Positions 1 through 8,100 of a stretch of 64,000 nt of DNA are shown here, piece after piece; within the stretch, counting starts at the first letter, position 1; each line of letters starts with the position of its first letter. A model generated the notes under the pieces. It had not been told where the DNA came from. It searched no databases and saw nothing but the letters and a program-made list of their open reading frames with translations. The DNA is from SIG701 sp045611685. Its GTDB lineage: Bacteria > Bacillota > Clostridia > Oscillospirales > CAG-272. The DNA is taken from contig JAZKXO010000079.1 of the NCBI GenBank assembly GCA_045611685.1, forward strand, positions 263,680 to 327,679. The letters are read 5' to 3'. Position numbers and translations under genes: made by a program.

Positions 1-528
1 CTGTTTCGGAACGATAACGCCCTTGCCTTCGACGGCGCTGTTCCAGTAAGACTGCTTTGCGTCAACAGTCGCACCGATGTAGCTTCCGTCAACACCCCAG
101 GTAACCTCGTCAAACAGATAGAATTCAAATTCCGGCAGAATGAGCATCGTATCGGCAACGCCGCTGTCCTTCATATGCTGTACGGCGGCACGGACGATAT
201 TGCGGGGATACTGCGCCAGAGGACGGTTTTCGGGGCTGTCAATGATCATGGCGTTACCCGTCATCGAAAGCGTGGGGATCTCGCAGAAGGGATCGATCAC
301 AGCCGTATCCGGATCGGGGATAAATACCATGTCGCTCTTCTCAACGACGGCATAGCCGTAGTTGGAGGCGTCAAATCCGATACCGCTCTTCATCGTATCC
401 TCGGAGAAATTCTCTGCGGGGATCGTTACGTGGCGGTACTGACCGTTTATATCCACCATCTTGAAATCGACCATTTTGATGCCGTTTGCTTTAATAAAAG
501 CGAGTACGTCCTTTATGCTCTTTGCCAT
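1..528 (-). CDS. glnA: Glutamine synthetase type I, N-terminal 176 residues (truncated by window edge)
   Basis: ATP-dependent condensation of glutamate and ammonium to glutamine, in the cytoplasm. I translated the minus strand by hand. It begins MAKSIKDVLAFIKANG and continues through the beta-grasp N-terminal domain into the start of the catalytic domain (LPEFEFYLFDEVTW), the usual layout of bacterial GSI. The frame is open to base 1, so only the first 176 of about 440 residues are present. The start ATG at 528 is preceded by AGGAG seven bases upstream and by a good sigma-A promoter. The gene is divergent from the sugar-acid operon. The family call is firm; regulation (for example by GlnR) cannot be judged because no clear TGTNA-N7-TNACA box was found. 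Confidence 0.93.
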   Translation of the reverse strand, partial: MAKSIKDVLAFIKANGIKMVDFKMVDINGQYRHVTIPAENFSEDTMKSGIGFDASNYGYAVVEKSDMVFIPDPDTAVIDPFCEIPTLSMTGNAMIIDSPENRPLAQYPRNIVRAAVQHMKDSGVADTMLILPEFEFYLFDEVTWGVDGSYIGATVDAKQSYWNSAVEGKGVIVPKQ

Positions 529-566
529 AAATCTTCTCCTAAATTACAAAAATGGATTTACAATTT

Positions 567-595
567 AGTATACCAATTTTTCAAAATTTAGTCAA
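567..595 (-). promoter_or_regulatory. glnA promoter
   Basis: Read on the minus strand: TTGACT (595-590), 17-base spacer, TATACT (572-567). It lies about 40 bases upstream of the glnA ATG. A near-consensus sigma-A promoter. Confidence 0.75.
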
Positions 596-681
596 TAGCG
601 AAAGAGAAATTTTCACAAAAATCGTTCTCAGCACCCAACGAAATCCGGCGCGCGCCGAGATCATGATAGAATATTATAAAC

Positions 682-729
682 ACAAGGACACAATCTTGTA
701 TTCACAAGGATTTTTTTGAATGTTAAAAT
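682..729 (+). promoter_or_regulatory. Sugar-acid operon promoter with upstream inverted repeat
   Basis: TTCACA (701-706), 17-base spacer, TAAAAT (724-729), 26 bases before the SDR start codon. Just upstream is the inverted repeat ACAAG-N8-CTTGT (682-699), a possible operator. The promoter is weaker than most in the window, which would fit an activated operon. Inference from spacing and sequence only. Confidence 0.45.
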
Positions 730-755
730 ATATAAAAACACGCGGGAGGTTTACT

Positions 756-1523
756 ATGAAAACGGTTCTCATCACAGGCGCCGTCCGAAACACGGGACTT
801 GCGATCGCTCGTAAGTTCGCCAAAGAAGGCTGGCAGGTTGCCATAACGAGCCGCGACAGCGAAAGTGAACAAGCACGAAAAACCGTATCCGATCTTGAAA
901 AGGAGTACGGCATCAAAGCACGCGGGTACAGTATGTCGTACAACAGCATCTCGGACATACGAAACACGTTTCAAAAAGTCAAAGAAGATTTCGGCGGTCT
1001 CGACACCTTCGTCGCGAACAGCGCGGCGCTGGGCATAGGCGTTGATCTTCTGGGCACAGAGGAAGCCGACTTTGACAGCATCGTCGACGTAAACCTCAAA
1101 GGCACGTTTTTCTGCTGCCAATCTGCGGCGGAACTGATGAAGGAAAACGGTGGCAGCATCGTTACAATCGGCTCCGTGCAGGGCACGGGCGCGGTCGCCG
1201 GCAGAACGGTTTACGGCATCACCAAAGCCGCCATCTCCCAACTCGTCCGTTCAATGGCGTTTGAACTCGGTGAGTACGGCATCCGCGCCAACAATATCGT
1301 AGCGGGCGCTATCCATTCGGATCGCTGGGACTCTCTCTCCCCCGAGGAGCTCGCCGCCCGCCGAAGCCGCTACCCCGCCGGTCGGGAATCCACCGAAGAA
1401 GAGATCGCAAACGCGGTCTGGTTCCTCGGAACGGATCTGTCGAAAACGATAACCGGCACGGATCTAACGGTCGATTCCGGCATATCCGTCTGCTTACTAC
1501 CCTATAAGAAAAAGGAGAATTGA
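756..1523 (+). CDS. SDR-family NAD(P)-dependent oxidoreductase (candidate sugar dehydrogenase)
   Basis: Classical short-chain dehydrogenase of 255 residues. The nucleotide-binding TGAVRNTG is at residues 7-14; the catalytic Ser140, Tyr153 and Lys157 form the S...YxxxK signature. The ATG at 756 is chosen over an in-frame ATG at 720 because GGGAGG lies just before it. First gene of a tight operon with an enolase-superfamily dehydratase and a KDPG-type aldolase, so it probably oxidises the sugar (or its derivative) that enters this pathway. A galactose-type dehydrogenase is plausible given the downstream GH36 gene, but SDR substrates cannot be read from sequence. A different sugar or sugar-acid substrate is possible. 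Confidence 0.85.
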   Translation: MKTVLITGAVRNTGLAIARKFAKEGWQVAITSRDSESEQARKTVSDLEKEYGIKARGYSMSYNSISDIRNTFQKVKEDFGGLDTFVANSAALGIGVDLLGTEEADFDSIVDVNLKGTFFCCQSAAELMKENGGSIVTIGSVQGTGAVAGRTVYGITKAAISQLVRSMAFELGEYGIRANNIVAGAIHSDRWDSLSPEELAARRSRYPAGRESTEEEIANAVWFLGTDLSKTITGTDLTVDSGISVCLLPYKKKEN

Positions 1524-1524
1524 A

Positions 1525-2709
1525 ATGAAAATCACAGACATCAAAGTGTACATTATGGACGCCTACCGCACCAACTGGACGTTCATCAAGGTAGAGACCG
1601 ACGAAGGTCTCTACGGCTGGGGTGAAGCGTCGCTCGGCACGCAGGAAATGGCGCTCAAGGGCTGCGTGGAAGATCTCAAACGCCTCATCGTAGGCAGAGA
1701 TCCCCGCGAGATCGAGAAAATGCGTTTCGAGGTCTACCGCGACATCTACTGGAAAGGCGGTCCCGTTCTCATGTCCGCCATCAGCGGTATTGAGATGGCG
1801 ATGTGGGATATCGTGGGCAAGTATTTCAACACGCCTGTCTATAACCTTTTCGGTGGCAAGATGCGCGATCGCGTGAAGATGTACGCAAACGGCTGGTTCT
1901 CGGGATCCAAGACACCGGAGAATTTTGCGAAGAAGGCAAAAGAAACCGTGGCGCTCGGCGTGAAAGCGCTCAAATGGGATCCGTTCGGCAAAGCGCATAT
2001 GACGCTCACGAAGGAGGAAATGCACACCGCCGTCGAGATCGTGGGCGCCGTCCGTGAGGCGGTTGGTGATAACGTGGAACTCCTCATCGAATGCCACGGC
2101 CGCTTCAATCCGTACACCGCGATCGAGATCTCGCGTGAGCTGGCCCCGTTCAAGCCGATGTTCCTCGAAGAACCCTGTCCGCCCGACAACATCGAGGCGA
2201 TCGCGAAGGTAAAGAGAAAATCCCTCGTGCCAATCGCCGCGGGTGAGCGTGTGTACAGCATCTACGGCTTTGAGGATCTCTTCTCGAAGGACGCGGTCGA
2301 TATCGTACAGCCGGATATGTTCCATACAGGCGGTATGCTTGAATGCAAAAAAATTGCCGGTATGGCAGAAGCAAAGCATATACCGATCTCGTTCCACAAT
2401 CCGTCAGGGCCGATCTCGAACGCCGCCATCCTGCAGCTTGCCGCGGCAACGCCCAACTTCCTCATTCACGAGATCATGATCAACGACGGCTCGTTCCGCA
2501 AGAAGATCACCAACGAAGAAGTCATCTTTGAAGACGGATGCATCCTGATCGGTGACAAGCCCGGTCTCGGCATCGACGTAAACGTTGAAGCCGTCGAGGA
2601 ACGTCCCTACCACCCCATTAATCTCCGCCACTACACGGGCACTCTCACGGAGATCCGTCCGAAGGACGATACTATCTTCTATTTCAAAGGGATCGGTGAG
2701 AACAAATGA
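1525..2709 (+). CDS. Mandelate racemase/muconate lactonizing enzyme family sugar-acid dehydratase
   Basis: Enolase-superfamily protein of 394 residues that should dehydrate an aldonate to a 2-keto-3-deoxy acid. Visible active-site residues are three acidic metal ligands Glu189, Glu215 and Glu241, with His191 (in IECHGRF) and His291 (in SFHNPSGP). This arrangement resembles the galactonate dehydratase subgroup, except that the first ligand is Glu where that enzyme has Asp. It starts two bases after the SDR stop with a good AGGAG, and its stop overlaps the aldolase start (ATGA). D-galactonate is my best substrate guess from the GH36 neighbour; other aldonates remain possible. Confidence 0.85.
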   Translation: MKITDIKVYIMDAYRTNWTFIKVETDEGLYGWGEASLGTQEMALKGCVEDLKRLIVGRDPREIEKMRFEVYRDIYWKGGPVLMSAISGIEMAMWDIVGKYFNTPVYNLFGGKMRDRVKMYANGWFSGSKTPENFAKKAKETVALGVKALKWDPFGKAHMTLTKEEMHTAVEIVGAVREAVGDNVELLIECHGRFNPYTAIEISRELAPFKPMFLEEPCPPDNIEAIAKVKRKSLVPIAAGERVYSIYGFEDLFSKDAVDIVQPDMFHTGGMLECKKIAGMAEAKHIPISFHNPSGPISNAAILQLAAATPNFLIHEIMINDGSFRKKITNEEVIFEDGCILIGDKPGLGIDVNVEAVEERPYHPINLRHYTGTLTEIRPKDDTIFYFKGIGENK

Positions 2710-3341
2710 GTCTTGCACTTTTACAAAAACACCGTTTTATCGGTATTATGCGCCACATCCCCGCGGATAAAGCGCTCCGTGCCGCTGAGGCTATGTACGA
2801 CGGCGGCATCCGCATCTTCGAGATCACCTTCGATCCAAGCCGTGCGGACACCAAAGAAGAAACCGCCGCGATCATCCGCGCGATCAAGGAGCGTTTCCCC
2901 GACGTGAGCGTCGGTGCGGGCACGGTGCTCTCCGTGGAATTTGCCAAGGCCGCAAAAGAAGCGGGTGCACAGTTTATCGTCGCACCGAACACGGATCCCG
3001 CCGTTATCGACTATACAAAAAAGAACGGTATGCTTTCTATCCCCGGCGCCTACACCCCCACGGAAATCATGAACGCATACTCGCTCGGTGCCGATCTGGT
3101 AAAGATTTTCCCCATCCTCCCCGACGGCGAGGCATACCTCAAAAACGTGATCTCGCCGCTTTCACATATTCCGTTTATCGTGACGGGCGGCATCAATCCC
3201 GACACGATTGAAAAATTCCTCGCGACAGGCCCCGTTGCCGTCGCGGCGGGCGCAACTATCGTAACCGGCGATCTCGTCGAGCGGGACGACTATGAAACGA
3301 TCCGCGAAAATGCAAAGAAGCATGTGGATGCTATTTCATAA
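2706..3341 (+). CDS. KDPG/KDPGal-type class I aldolase
   Basis: Bifunctional 2-keto-4-hydroxyglutarate/2-keto-3-deoxy-6-phosphogluconate aldolase family, 211 residues, full length. The Schiff-base lysine is Lys133 in ADLVKIFP and the general acid/base glutamate is Glu39 in FEITF. It cleaves a 2-keto-3-deoxy-6-phospho-aldonate to pyruvate and glyceraldehyde 3-phosphate. The start overlaps the dehydratase stop by four bases, so the two are translationally coupled. No 2-keto-3-deoxy sugar-acid kinase lies in this operon; it must be elsewhere, or the substrate is unphosphorylated. Confidence 0.9.
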   Translation: MSLALLQKHRFIGIMRHIPADKALRAAEAMYDGGIRIFEITFDPSRADTKEETAAIIRAIKERFPDVSVGAGTVLSVEFAKAAKEAGAQFIVAPNTDPAVIDYTKKNGMLSIPGAYTPTEIMNAYSLGADLVKIFPILPDGEAYLKNVISPLSHIPFIVTGGINPDTIEKFLATGPVAVAAGATIVTGDLVERDDYETIRENAKKHVDAIS

Positions 3342-3355
3342 CAGGAGGTTTTTCT

Positions 3356-5602
3356 ATGTCCATTCAATATTTTGAGAAGGAAAAGACTTTTCTTCTGCAA
3401 GGTAAGGAAACAACCTATGCAATGACAGTCAATAATAACGGTTGGCTGTGCCATCTGTACTGGGGCAAAAAGGTGGAGCTGGTCTCCGACCTTCCTACGC
3501 TTCAGGATCTGACCCACCGCCGTTCCATGATCGGCAGCCATAGATCGGAAATCGAGCTTCTGGAATACCGCACCTGGGGCGGCGAATCCGTACTGGAGCC
3601 CTCTTTGAAGATCACATTCCCCGACGGAACAAGAAGCTTATTTCTGGTATACAAAAGCCACGAGATTCAGGACGAACTGCTGACAGTTACTCTGGAAGAC
3701 ACCCAATACCCCGTAGAGGTAACACTGCGCTATCTCCTTCGCCCGGAGATGGATATCATCGAGCGATCCGCCCAGATCAGCAATACCGGCAGCGAAGCCT
3801 TCACCCTGGAAATGGCTGGCTCTGCCAACTGGACCCTGCCCAAGCACAGTCAGTACCGACTGACCTATTTCACAGGCGCATACGGCCACGAGTTCCAAAT
3901 GTCCCGGGAAACCTTCGGCAGCGCCAAAAGAGTACTGGAATCCCGCAGAGGTCTGTCCGGCTTCGACTGCGCTCCTTTCTTTATGGTGGACTCCGGCGAC
4001 GCTACGGAGGAATTTGGCGACGTCTTTTTCGGTTCAGTGATCTGGAGCGGAAACTGGAAGATTGTTGCCGAGCGTGACTGGAACGAGCAAAATGTTATTG
4101 CCGGCGGCATCAACGATTTTGAATTTGCCTATTATCTGGAACCTGGTCAGGTCTATGAGACCCCGGTCTTCTTTGCCGGCTATCTGACAGAAGGCGGCTT
4201 TGGCGGCGTTTCTCGGCAGATGCACCGGTATGAAAGAGAATATATCATACATCCCACAGAGCGAGACCGCATCCTGCCGATTATCTACAACACCCACAAT
4301 AGTTTTTACAACCGGGTGGATGAAAGCATCGTAATGGCAGAGATTGATGCTGCCCATGAAGCCGGGATCGAGCTGTTCATTTTGGAAGGCGGCTGGTCCG
4401 GTTGGGATGATTTGGACAGTCCCGTCAACAACTATCACTCCCACCGTCTCGGTTTCGGCACATGGGAGGTCAATCCCAAACGTTTCCCTAACGGTCTGAA
4501 GCCAATCGCTGATAAAATTCACAGTTACGGCATGAAATTCGGTCTTTGGATTGAGCCGGAAGCTGTGTTCCACACAAGCAGAATCGTACAAGAGCACCCG
4601 GATTGGATCATTGGTTATGATAACCGCCCCTTGGAGATCTCCGGTGCTATGGGCTGCTATTCTTTGGATATGGCCAATGATGAGGCTTGTGAGTATATTA
4701 CAAACCTGCTCATTAAGCTGGTTGGCGATAATGAGATCGACTATATTAAAAACGATTTTAACCGCTTTATTTCCCACATGGGTCGTCGGGGCGTTGCCTT
4801 GGAACACAAACAGGAAGGTAACGATAAGTATACCAAGAATATGTGGAAGTGCTACCGGAGCTTAAAGGAAGCCTTCCCGGATCTGCTCTTTGAAAATTCC
4901 GCCAGCGGCGGCAAGCGACTGGATCTTGGTATGCTGACCTTCGCCGGACGGATGCACCGCAGTGACAACCAAGACCCGTTGGATTCGGTTACCATGTTCG
5001 ACACACTGTCCTATTTCATCCCGCCCAAGTTCCACGGTGGCGCCTGCTTTGTATCCAACGCCTTCTCCGGTTGGTTTAATAGCCGCAGAACACCCATCCA
5101 GTATCAGGGCCATATGGGTATGATGAGCTCTCTGTCCGTCTCCTTGGGACTGCAGGAAGTATCGGCTGAGTGCTTAAGCGAGATCAAACGGGTAATCGCT
5201 CTGGCCAAGCAAGTTCGGGAAGTGGTGCAGATGGGCGATCTGTACCGGATCGTTTCCGTTTTGGATAACCCCTACGGCGCTTACCAGTTTGTCAGCGAGG
5301 ACGCTACGCAATCGGTGGTGTTCATTATGGGTCAGCATATGCATTTCGCCGAGATGCCGGACCGTGTCTGTCTGAAGGCCTTGAAGCCGGATGCGCAGTA
5401 TCGGGTTACAGGACATGGGACCTATTACCAAAAGCCGTACTGCCGCTACGAGCCCACCCAGCCGTACTATTACGAGGAAATTCCCGAAAGAACGAAGGAC
5501 TACGGCGTCTACACCGGTCGTGGCCTTATGAACGCAGGTCTTCCAATCGCCATAAGGGGCGACGCGCAGAGCGAAGTAATTATGATAGAGGAAATCAAAT
5601 AA
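3356..5602 (+). CDS. Glycoside hydrolase family 36 alpha-galactosidase-like protein
   Basis: 748 residues, the usual GH36 size: an N-terminal beta-sandwich (about 1-310), a catalytic barrel (about 310-640) and a C-terminal beta domain. The nucleophile motif is YIKNDFNR at 463-470 (Asp467), where typical members have YIKWDMNR. The acid/base motif is SDNQD at 536-540. ENSASGGKR near residue 500 matches the family's substrate loop but lacks its usual cysteine. There is no signal peptide, so it acts inside the cell on imported galactosides. The RBS AGGAGG follows the aldolase closely. Leucine is often CTG here, whereas the upstream genes favour CTC/CTT, which hints at separate acquisition. The exact glycoside is unknown; alpha-N-acetylgalactosaminidase is an alternative. 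Confidence 0.85.
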   Translation: MSIQYFEKEKTFLLQGKETTYAMTVNNNGWLCHLYWGKKVELVSDLPTLQDLTHRRSMIGSHRSEIELLEYRTWGGESVLEPSLKITFPDGTRSLFLVYKSHEIQDELLTVTLEDTQYPVEVTLRYLLRPEMDIIERSAQISNTGSEAFTLEMAGSANWTLPKHSQYRLTYFTGAYGHEFQMSRETFGSAKRVLESRRGLSGFDCAPFFMVDSGDATEEFGDVFFGSVIWSGNWKIVAERDWNEQNVIAGGINDFEFAYYLEPGQVYETPVFFAGYLTEGGFGGVSRQMHRYEREYIIHPTERDRILPIIYNTHNSFYNRVDESIVMAEIDAAHEAGIELFILEGGWSGWDDLDSPVNNYHSHRLGFGTWEVNPKRFPNGLKPIADKIHSYGMKFGLWIEPEAVFHTSRIVQEHPDWIIGYDNRPLEISGAMGCYSLDMANDEACEYITNLLIKLVGDNEIDYIKNDFNRFISHMGRRGVALEHKQEGNDKYTKNMWKCYRSLKEAFPDLLFENSASGGKRLDLGMLTFAGRMHRSDNQDPLDSVTMFDTLSYFIPPKFHGGACFVSNAFSGWFNSRRTPIQYQGHMGMMSSLSVSLGLQEVSAECLSEIKRVIALAKQVREVVQMGDLYRIVSVLDNPYGAYQFVSEDATQSVVFIMGQHMHFAEMPDRVCLKALKPDAQYRVTGHGTYYQKPYCRYEPTQPYYYEEIPERTKDYGVYTGRGLMNAGLPIAIRGDAQSEVIMIEEIK

Positions 5603-5607
5603 AACGA

Positions 5608-5633
5608 AAAACCGCCCTCTCGGGCGGTTTTTA
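5608..5633. terminator. Bidirectional terminator between the GH36 and AraC genes
   Basis: Perfect stem ACCGCCC/GGGCGGT with loop TCTC, flanked by A and T runs on both sides. It serves the plus-strand sugar-acid operon and overlaps the stop codon of the convergent AraC-family gene. Confidence 0.85.
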
Positions 5634-6392
5634 TTTCACGATTGCATCTGTACTTTGGATCATCTCCCGATATTTCGTCGGGGACATCTGACAGTGATTA
5701 CGGAAGAAATTGCTGAAATAATATTCGTTCGCAAAGCCGCAGTTCGCGGCGATCTCTTTCACCGAAAGCTCGGATTCCGTCAGCAGTGTTTGGGCGCGCT
5801 TCAGACGGAGCGCCGTAATATAGTCCTGCGGTGCCGTACCGACAGCGCTCTTGAAGCGCCTCACAAACTGCACGTAAGATAGATAATGCTGTTTCGAAAG
5901 TTCGGCAAGATCCAGTTTAAAATGCAGATTCGCGTGGATATATGTCATCGCGGAGCGGATGACCTCGTCGGTAAACGTGCTCTCCTTGACGGCGTTCTCC
6001 AAACGGTACTGATTCACGATATCCAAAAACAGCGCCCGCTTTAACTGAAATTCGTCGGGACGGATAATTTCGTCCGTCATACGGAGAAGCGAAAGCGTTG
6101 ATCGGATGCGCTCGGTATCAGAAAAGATCACCTTGCCGCTGCCGAATATATCTCCCTCCGATCGGTATCGGAAAAGATACATCCGGGTCGGCGCCAAAAT
6201 ATGCCTTTTGTAATAAACGCCCCGCTTAAAATTCACGCCTTCGAGCGCGCCGACGGTCGTCGTGCCGCTCCCGTCGTCAAAGCAAAAACTCCCCTTTTCC
6301 ACCAAAGCGAAAATATCGTCCTCGCCGAGATACTCCTGCTTTTTAAACTCGTGCCGCACGACCGGCTTGCATACGAGCAGCGTACATTCCAT
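5631..6392 (-). CDS. AraC/XylS-family transcriptional regulator
   Basis: 253 residues. The C-terminal about 100 residues are a typical double helix-turn-helix of the AraC family (first helices around LDLAELSKQHYLSYVQF, second around SVKEIAANCGFANEYYFSNFF). The N-terminal about 140 residues resemble a cupin-type ligand domain but are not otherwise recognisable. The ATG at 6392 is preferred over an upstream in-frame start at 6497, because the longer version would read through the tRNA-Leu gene. It is convergent with the sugar-acid/GH36 operon and is the obvious candidate activator of it; that link is positional inference. Confidence 0.88.
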   Translation of the reverse strand: MECTLLVCKPVVRHEFKKQEYLGEDDIFALVEKGSFCFDDGSGTTTVGALEGVNFKRGVYYKRHILAPTRMYLFRYRSEGDIFGSGKVIFSDTERIRSTLSLLRMTDEIIRPDEFQLKRALFLDIVNQYRLENAVKESTFTDEVIRSAMTYIHANLHFKLDLAELSKQHYLSYVQFVRRFKSAVGTAPQDYITALRLKRAQTLLTESELSVKEIAANCGFANEYYFSNFFRNHCQMSPTKYREMIQSTDAIVK

Positions 6393-6424
6393 ACTGGCAC
6401 CGCCTTTGCTTCTGTTTTCAGAAA

Positions 6425-6457
6425 AGCGAAAAACGAAAGGATGCCGACACGGTCGGC
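6425..6457 (-). terminator. Terminator downstream of tRNA-Leu
   Basis: Stem GCCGAC/GTCGGC with a three-base loop (6443-6457), read on the minus strand and followed by a T-rich stretch. It immediately follows the encoded CCA of the tRNA. Confidence 0.6.
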
Positions 6458-6541
6458 TGGTGCTCCTGACAGGGGTCGAACCTGCACGCCTTAGCAATGG
6501 ATCCTAAATCCATCGTGTCTGCCAATTCCACCACAGGAGCA
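6458..6541 (-). tRNA. tRNA-Leu(UAG)
   Basis: 84 bases including an encoded 3' CCA. The acceptor stem TGCTCCT pairs with AGGAGCA. The anticodon arm is ATGGA-TTTAGGA-TCCAT, giving anticodon TAG (reads CUA/CUN leucine codons). The T-loop GGTTCGAccC is canonical, and the length fits a class II tRNA with a long variable arm. It has its own near-consensus promoter and a downstream terminator. Confidence 0.95.
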
Positions 6542-6570
6542 TATCTTTACCGTACCGCTCGGTAAGATTC

Positions 6571-6599
6571 ATTATATCACACATCAAAGGATTCGTCAA
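6571..6599 (-). promoter_or_regulatory. tRNA-Leu promoter
   Basis: Minus strand: TTGACG (6599-6594), 17-base spacer, TATAAT (6576-6571), about 30 bases before the mature tRNA 5' end. Confidence 0.8.
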
Positions 6600-6601
6600 G
6601 T

Positions 6602-6636
6602 AAAAAGGCGCACGGAGAAATTTCCGCGCGCCTTTC
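6602..6636 (-). terminator. spoVT terminator
   Basis: Inverted repeat GGCGC(A)CGGA / TTTCCGCGCGCC, flanked by an A run that becomes a U run on the minus strand, directly after the spoVT stop codon. Confidence 0.7.
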
Positions 6637-6637
6637 T

Positions 6638-7186
6638 TTATCCTTCGAGTTGTCTTCCCAAAAATCCTGCCGCCGTCTGGATGAGCTTGCTCTCCAGCTC
6701 CGCGTTCATAAGCTGTGCCACATCGCCCGATCGGCTGAACACGGATGCAACGCATCCCGTGATATCCCCCTCGGTAATGATCGGCATCGCACAGCTGACG
6801 AAGCACGAGGCGCCGTCCACAACCGCGACGTCATCCTGTCCGTCCGCCGTGTACAGCGTGCGTCCCTCGATGATCCGCTCGAGTTCCTGCGACAGCTTTC
6901 TGTCGGTGTATTCCTTCTTCGGGATGCCCGCGCACGCGATCACCGCGTCTCTGTCACAGATCACGACGGACATACCGCACGTTTTATAGAGCGTTTCCGC
7001 ATACTGCGCCGCAAAATTTGCCATCTCACCGATGGGGGAATATTTTTTGAAGATGACCTCGCCCTCGCGGTCGGTGTAGATCTCAAGCGGATCGCCTTCT
7101 CTGATCCGCATGGTGCGGCGGATCTCCTTGGGGATCACGACACGGCCGAGGTCGTCGATACGGCGTACGATTCCGGTTGCTTTCAT
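6638..7186 (-). CDS. spoVT: Stage V sporulation protein T
   Basis: Forespore transcription regulator of 182 residues, the normal SpoVT length. Residues 1-50 are the AbrB-type swapped-hairpin DNA-binding domain (KATGIVRRIDDLGRVVIPKE). Residues about 60-180 form the GAF-like ligand domain. In Bacillus, SpoVT modulates the sigma-G regulon. RBS AAGGAG precedes the ATG at 7186. The region upstream is unusual: two further partial copies of this gene's 5' end lie at 8079-8319 and 9678-9819, each separated by an inserted gene. A forespore-type promoter is visible at 7225-7253. Confidence 0.95.
   Translation of the reverse strand: MKATGIVRRIDDLGRVVIPKEIRRTMRIREGDPLEIYTDREGEVIFKKYSPIGEMANFAAQYAETLYKTCGMSVVICDRDAVIACAGIPKKEYTDRKLSQELERIIEGRTLYTADGQDDVAVVDGASCFVSCAMPIITEGDITGCVASVFSRSGDVAQLMNAELESKLIQTAAGFLGRQLEG
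7092..7156 (-). repeat. 65-bp direct repeat, copy 1 (spoVT codons 11-32)
   Basis: Identical to 8161-8225. This copy is part of intact spoVT. Recombination with the second copy would excise 1,069 bp carrying the esterase gene and give spoVT the alternative 5' end found at 8226-8319. Confidence 0.95.
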
Positions 7187-7235
7187 ATATGAAAATCTCC
7201 TTGTTTTGCACAGATTTGCTATGTTAGTGTCTGCA
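7155..7235 (-). repeat. 81-bp direct repeat, copy 1 (spoVT leader and codons 1-10)
   Basis: Identical to 9721-9801. It covers the spoVT leader, RBS and first ten codons. It abuts the 65-bp repeat with a two-base overlap (TC; GA on the coding strand), so the two homology blocks meet at one point inside codon 11. Confidence 0.95.
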
Positions 7236-7253
7236 GAACATGGGGATTTATAC
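7225..7253 (-). promoter_or_regulatory. Putative forespore (sigma-G-like) promoter of spoVT
   Basis: Minus strand: GTATA (7253-7249), 17-base spacer, GACACTA (7231-7225). The known sigma-G pattern is GHATR with CATWHTA: the -35 matches fully and the -10 matches 5 of 7. The same elements with the same spacing occur in both partial copies (8291-8319 with GATAATA; 9791-9819), while the sequence between them differs. That conservation supports function. Confidence 0.6.
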
Positions 7254-7260
7254 TGTAAAC

Positions 7261-7288
7261 TTGACTTTTCGTTTTTTTTTGCTATAAT
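7261..7288 (+). promoter_or_regulatory. Promoter of the esterase gene
   Basis: TTGACT (7261-7266), 16-base T-rich spacer, TATAAT (7283-7288), 30 bases before the ATG. Divergent from and adjacent to the spoVT promoter. Confidence 0.8.
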
Positions 7289-7318
7289 ATCTCTATCAAT
7301 AGCATAAAGGAGTTTGGA

Positions 7319-8005
7319 ATGGAAGAAAGAATTTTTGATGAGTTAAAATACCTTATCTCATACCCCGACGGGTTCTGTGAGACCGAAAAATATCCTTTAG
7401 TTATCCTTTTACACGGTGCAGGATCCCGTGAAGAAACGACCGAGAGTCTGCGATCCCATAAAGTTCTTAAAAGCTTTTTGGACCGACAAGACGAAAGAGG
7501 ATACGTTCTCCTTGCCCCTCTTTGCAAAAGAGGAACCTGGAATGAATGGATGATGTTGTTGGTTCGACTGGTAGAAAAATACCGTGGAATTTCTTATATT
7601 GACGAAACCCGTATTCACCTAACCGGTTACAGCATGGGTGGCTACGGCACATGGGCGCTTGCAACATTGTATCCGAATTGGTTTGCTTCGGCAATGCCGA
7701 TTTGTGGCGGTGGCATCGGCGGATTTGCAATGAACCTTGTAAATCTTCCCATTCGTGCCTTTCACGGTCTTTGCGACCAAGTTGTAGATCCCATCGAGAG
7801 CTTGCAGATGGCAAAAGCAGTAAATATGCAAGGTGGTCATGCTGAGCTGATACTCTTTCCTGAACTGGGGCATACTTGCTTTTATTCGGTCTATTCTGAC
7901 GAAAAAAACTACGATTGGCTTCTTTCCTTCACTGCCCCGCAGGATAGAGATTTAACGGAGGATCCTTCTCTTTCTCGTTACGGGAAAAAGCGGAGTAATT
8001 TTTAA
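7319..8005 (+). CDS. Alpha/beta-hydrolase (dienelactone hydrolase/esterase-like)
   Basis: 228 residues with a complete serine hydrolase triad: Ser105 in GYSMGG, Asp153 in GLCDQVV and His185 in GHTCF. The oxyanion segment LLHGAG lies near residue 28. No signal peptide, so a cytoplasmic esterase or small phospholipase-like enzyme; substrate unknown. The gene is more AT-rich than its neighbours. It sits alone between two partial spoVT 5' copies with its own promoter and terminator, as if carried in on a cassette. Confidence 0.8.
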   Translation: MEERIFDELKYLISYPDGFCETEKYPLVILLHGAGSREETTESLRSHKVLKSFLDRQDERGYVLLAPLCKRGTWNEWMMLLVRLVEKYRGISYIDETRIHLTGYSMGGYGTWALATLYPNWFASAMPICGGGIGGFAMNLVNLPIRAFHGLCDQVVDPIESLQMAKAVNMQGGHAELILFPELGHTCFYSVYSDEKNYDWLLSFTAPQDRDLTEDPSLSRYGKKRSNF

Positions 8006-8062
8006 ACTGTCTCACATTTTGAATACGACGGTAACACAGGATACGATTCGGTGTGTTATAAC

Positions 8063-8100
8063 AAAAGCGAGTTGAATTTCACCTCGCTTTTATTCTTTTC
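8063..8100. terminator. Terminator of the esterase cassette
   Basis: Perfect nine-base stem AAAAGCGAG/CTCGCTTTT with loop TTGAATTTCAC, followed by a T-rich run. It resembles the hairpins at 9578-9605 and 9861-9889 in sequence, and is preceded by GGTGTGTTATAACA, which is echoed before the third hairpin. Confidence 0.8.

Noticed and set aside
5631..6497. Longer AraC-family protein starting at 6497
   Set aside because: The extra 35 codons run through the tRNA-Leu gene and its terminator.
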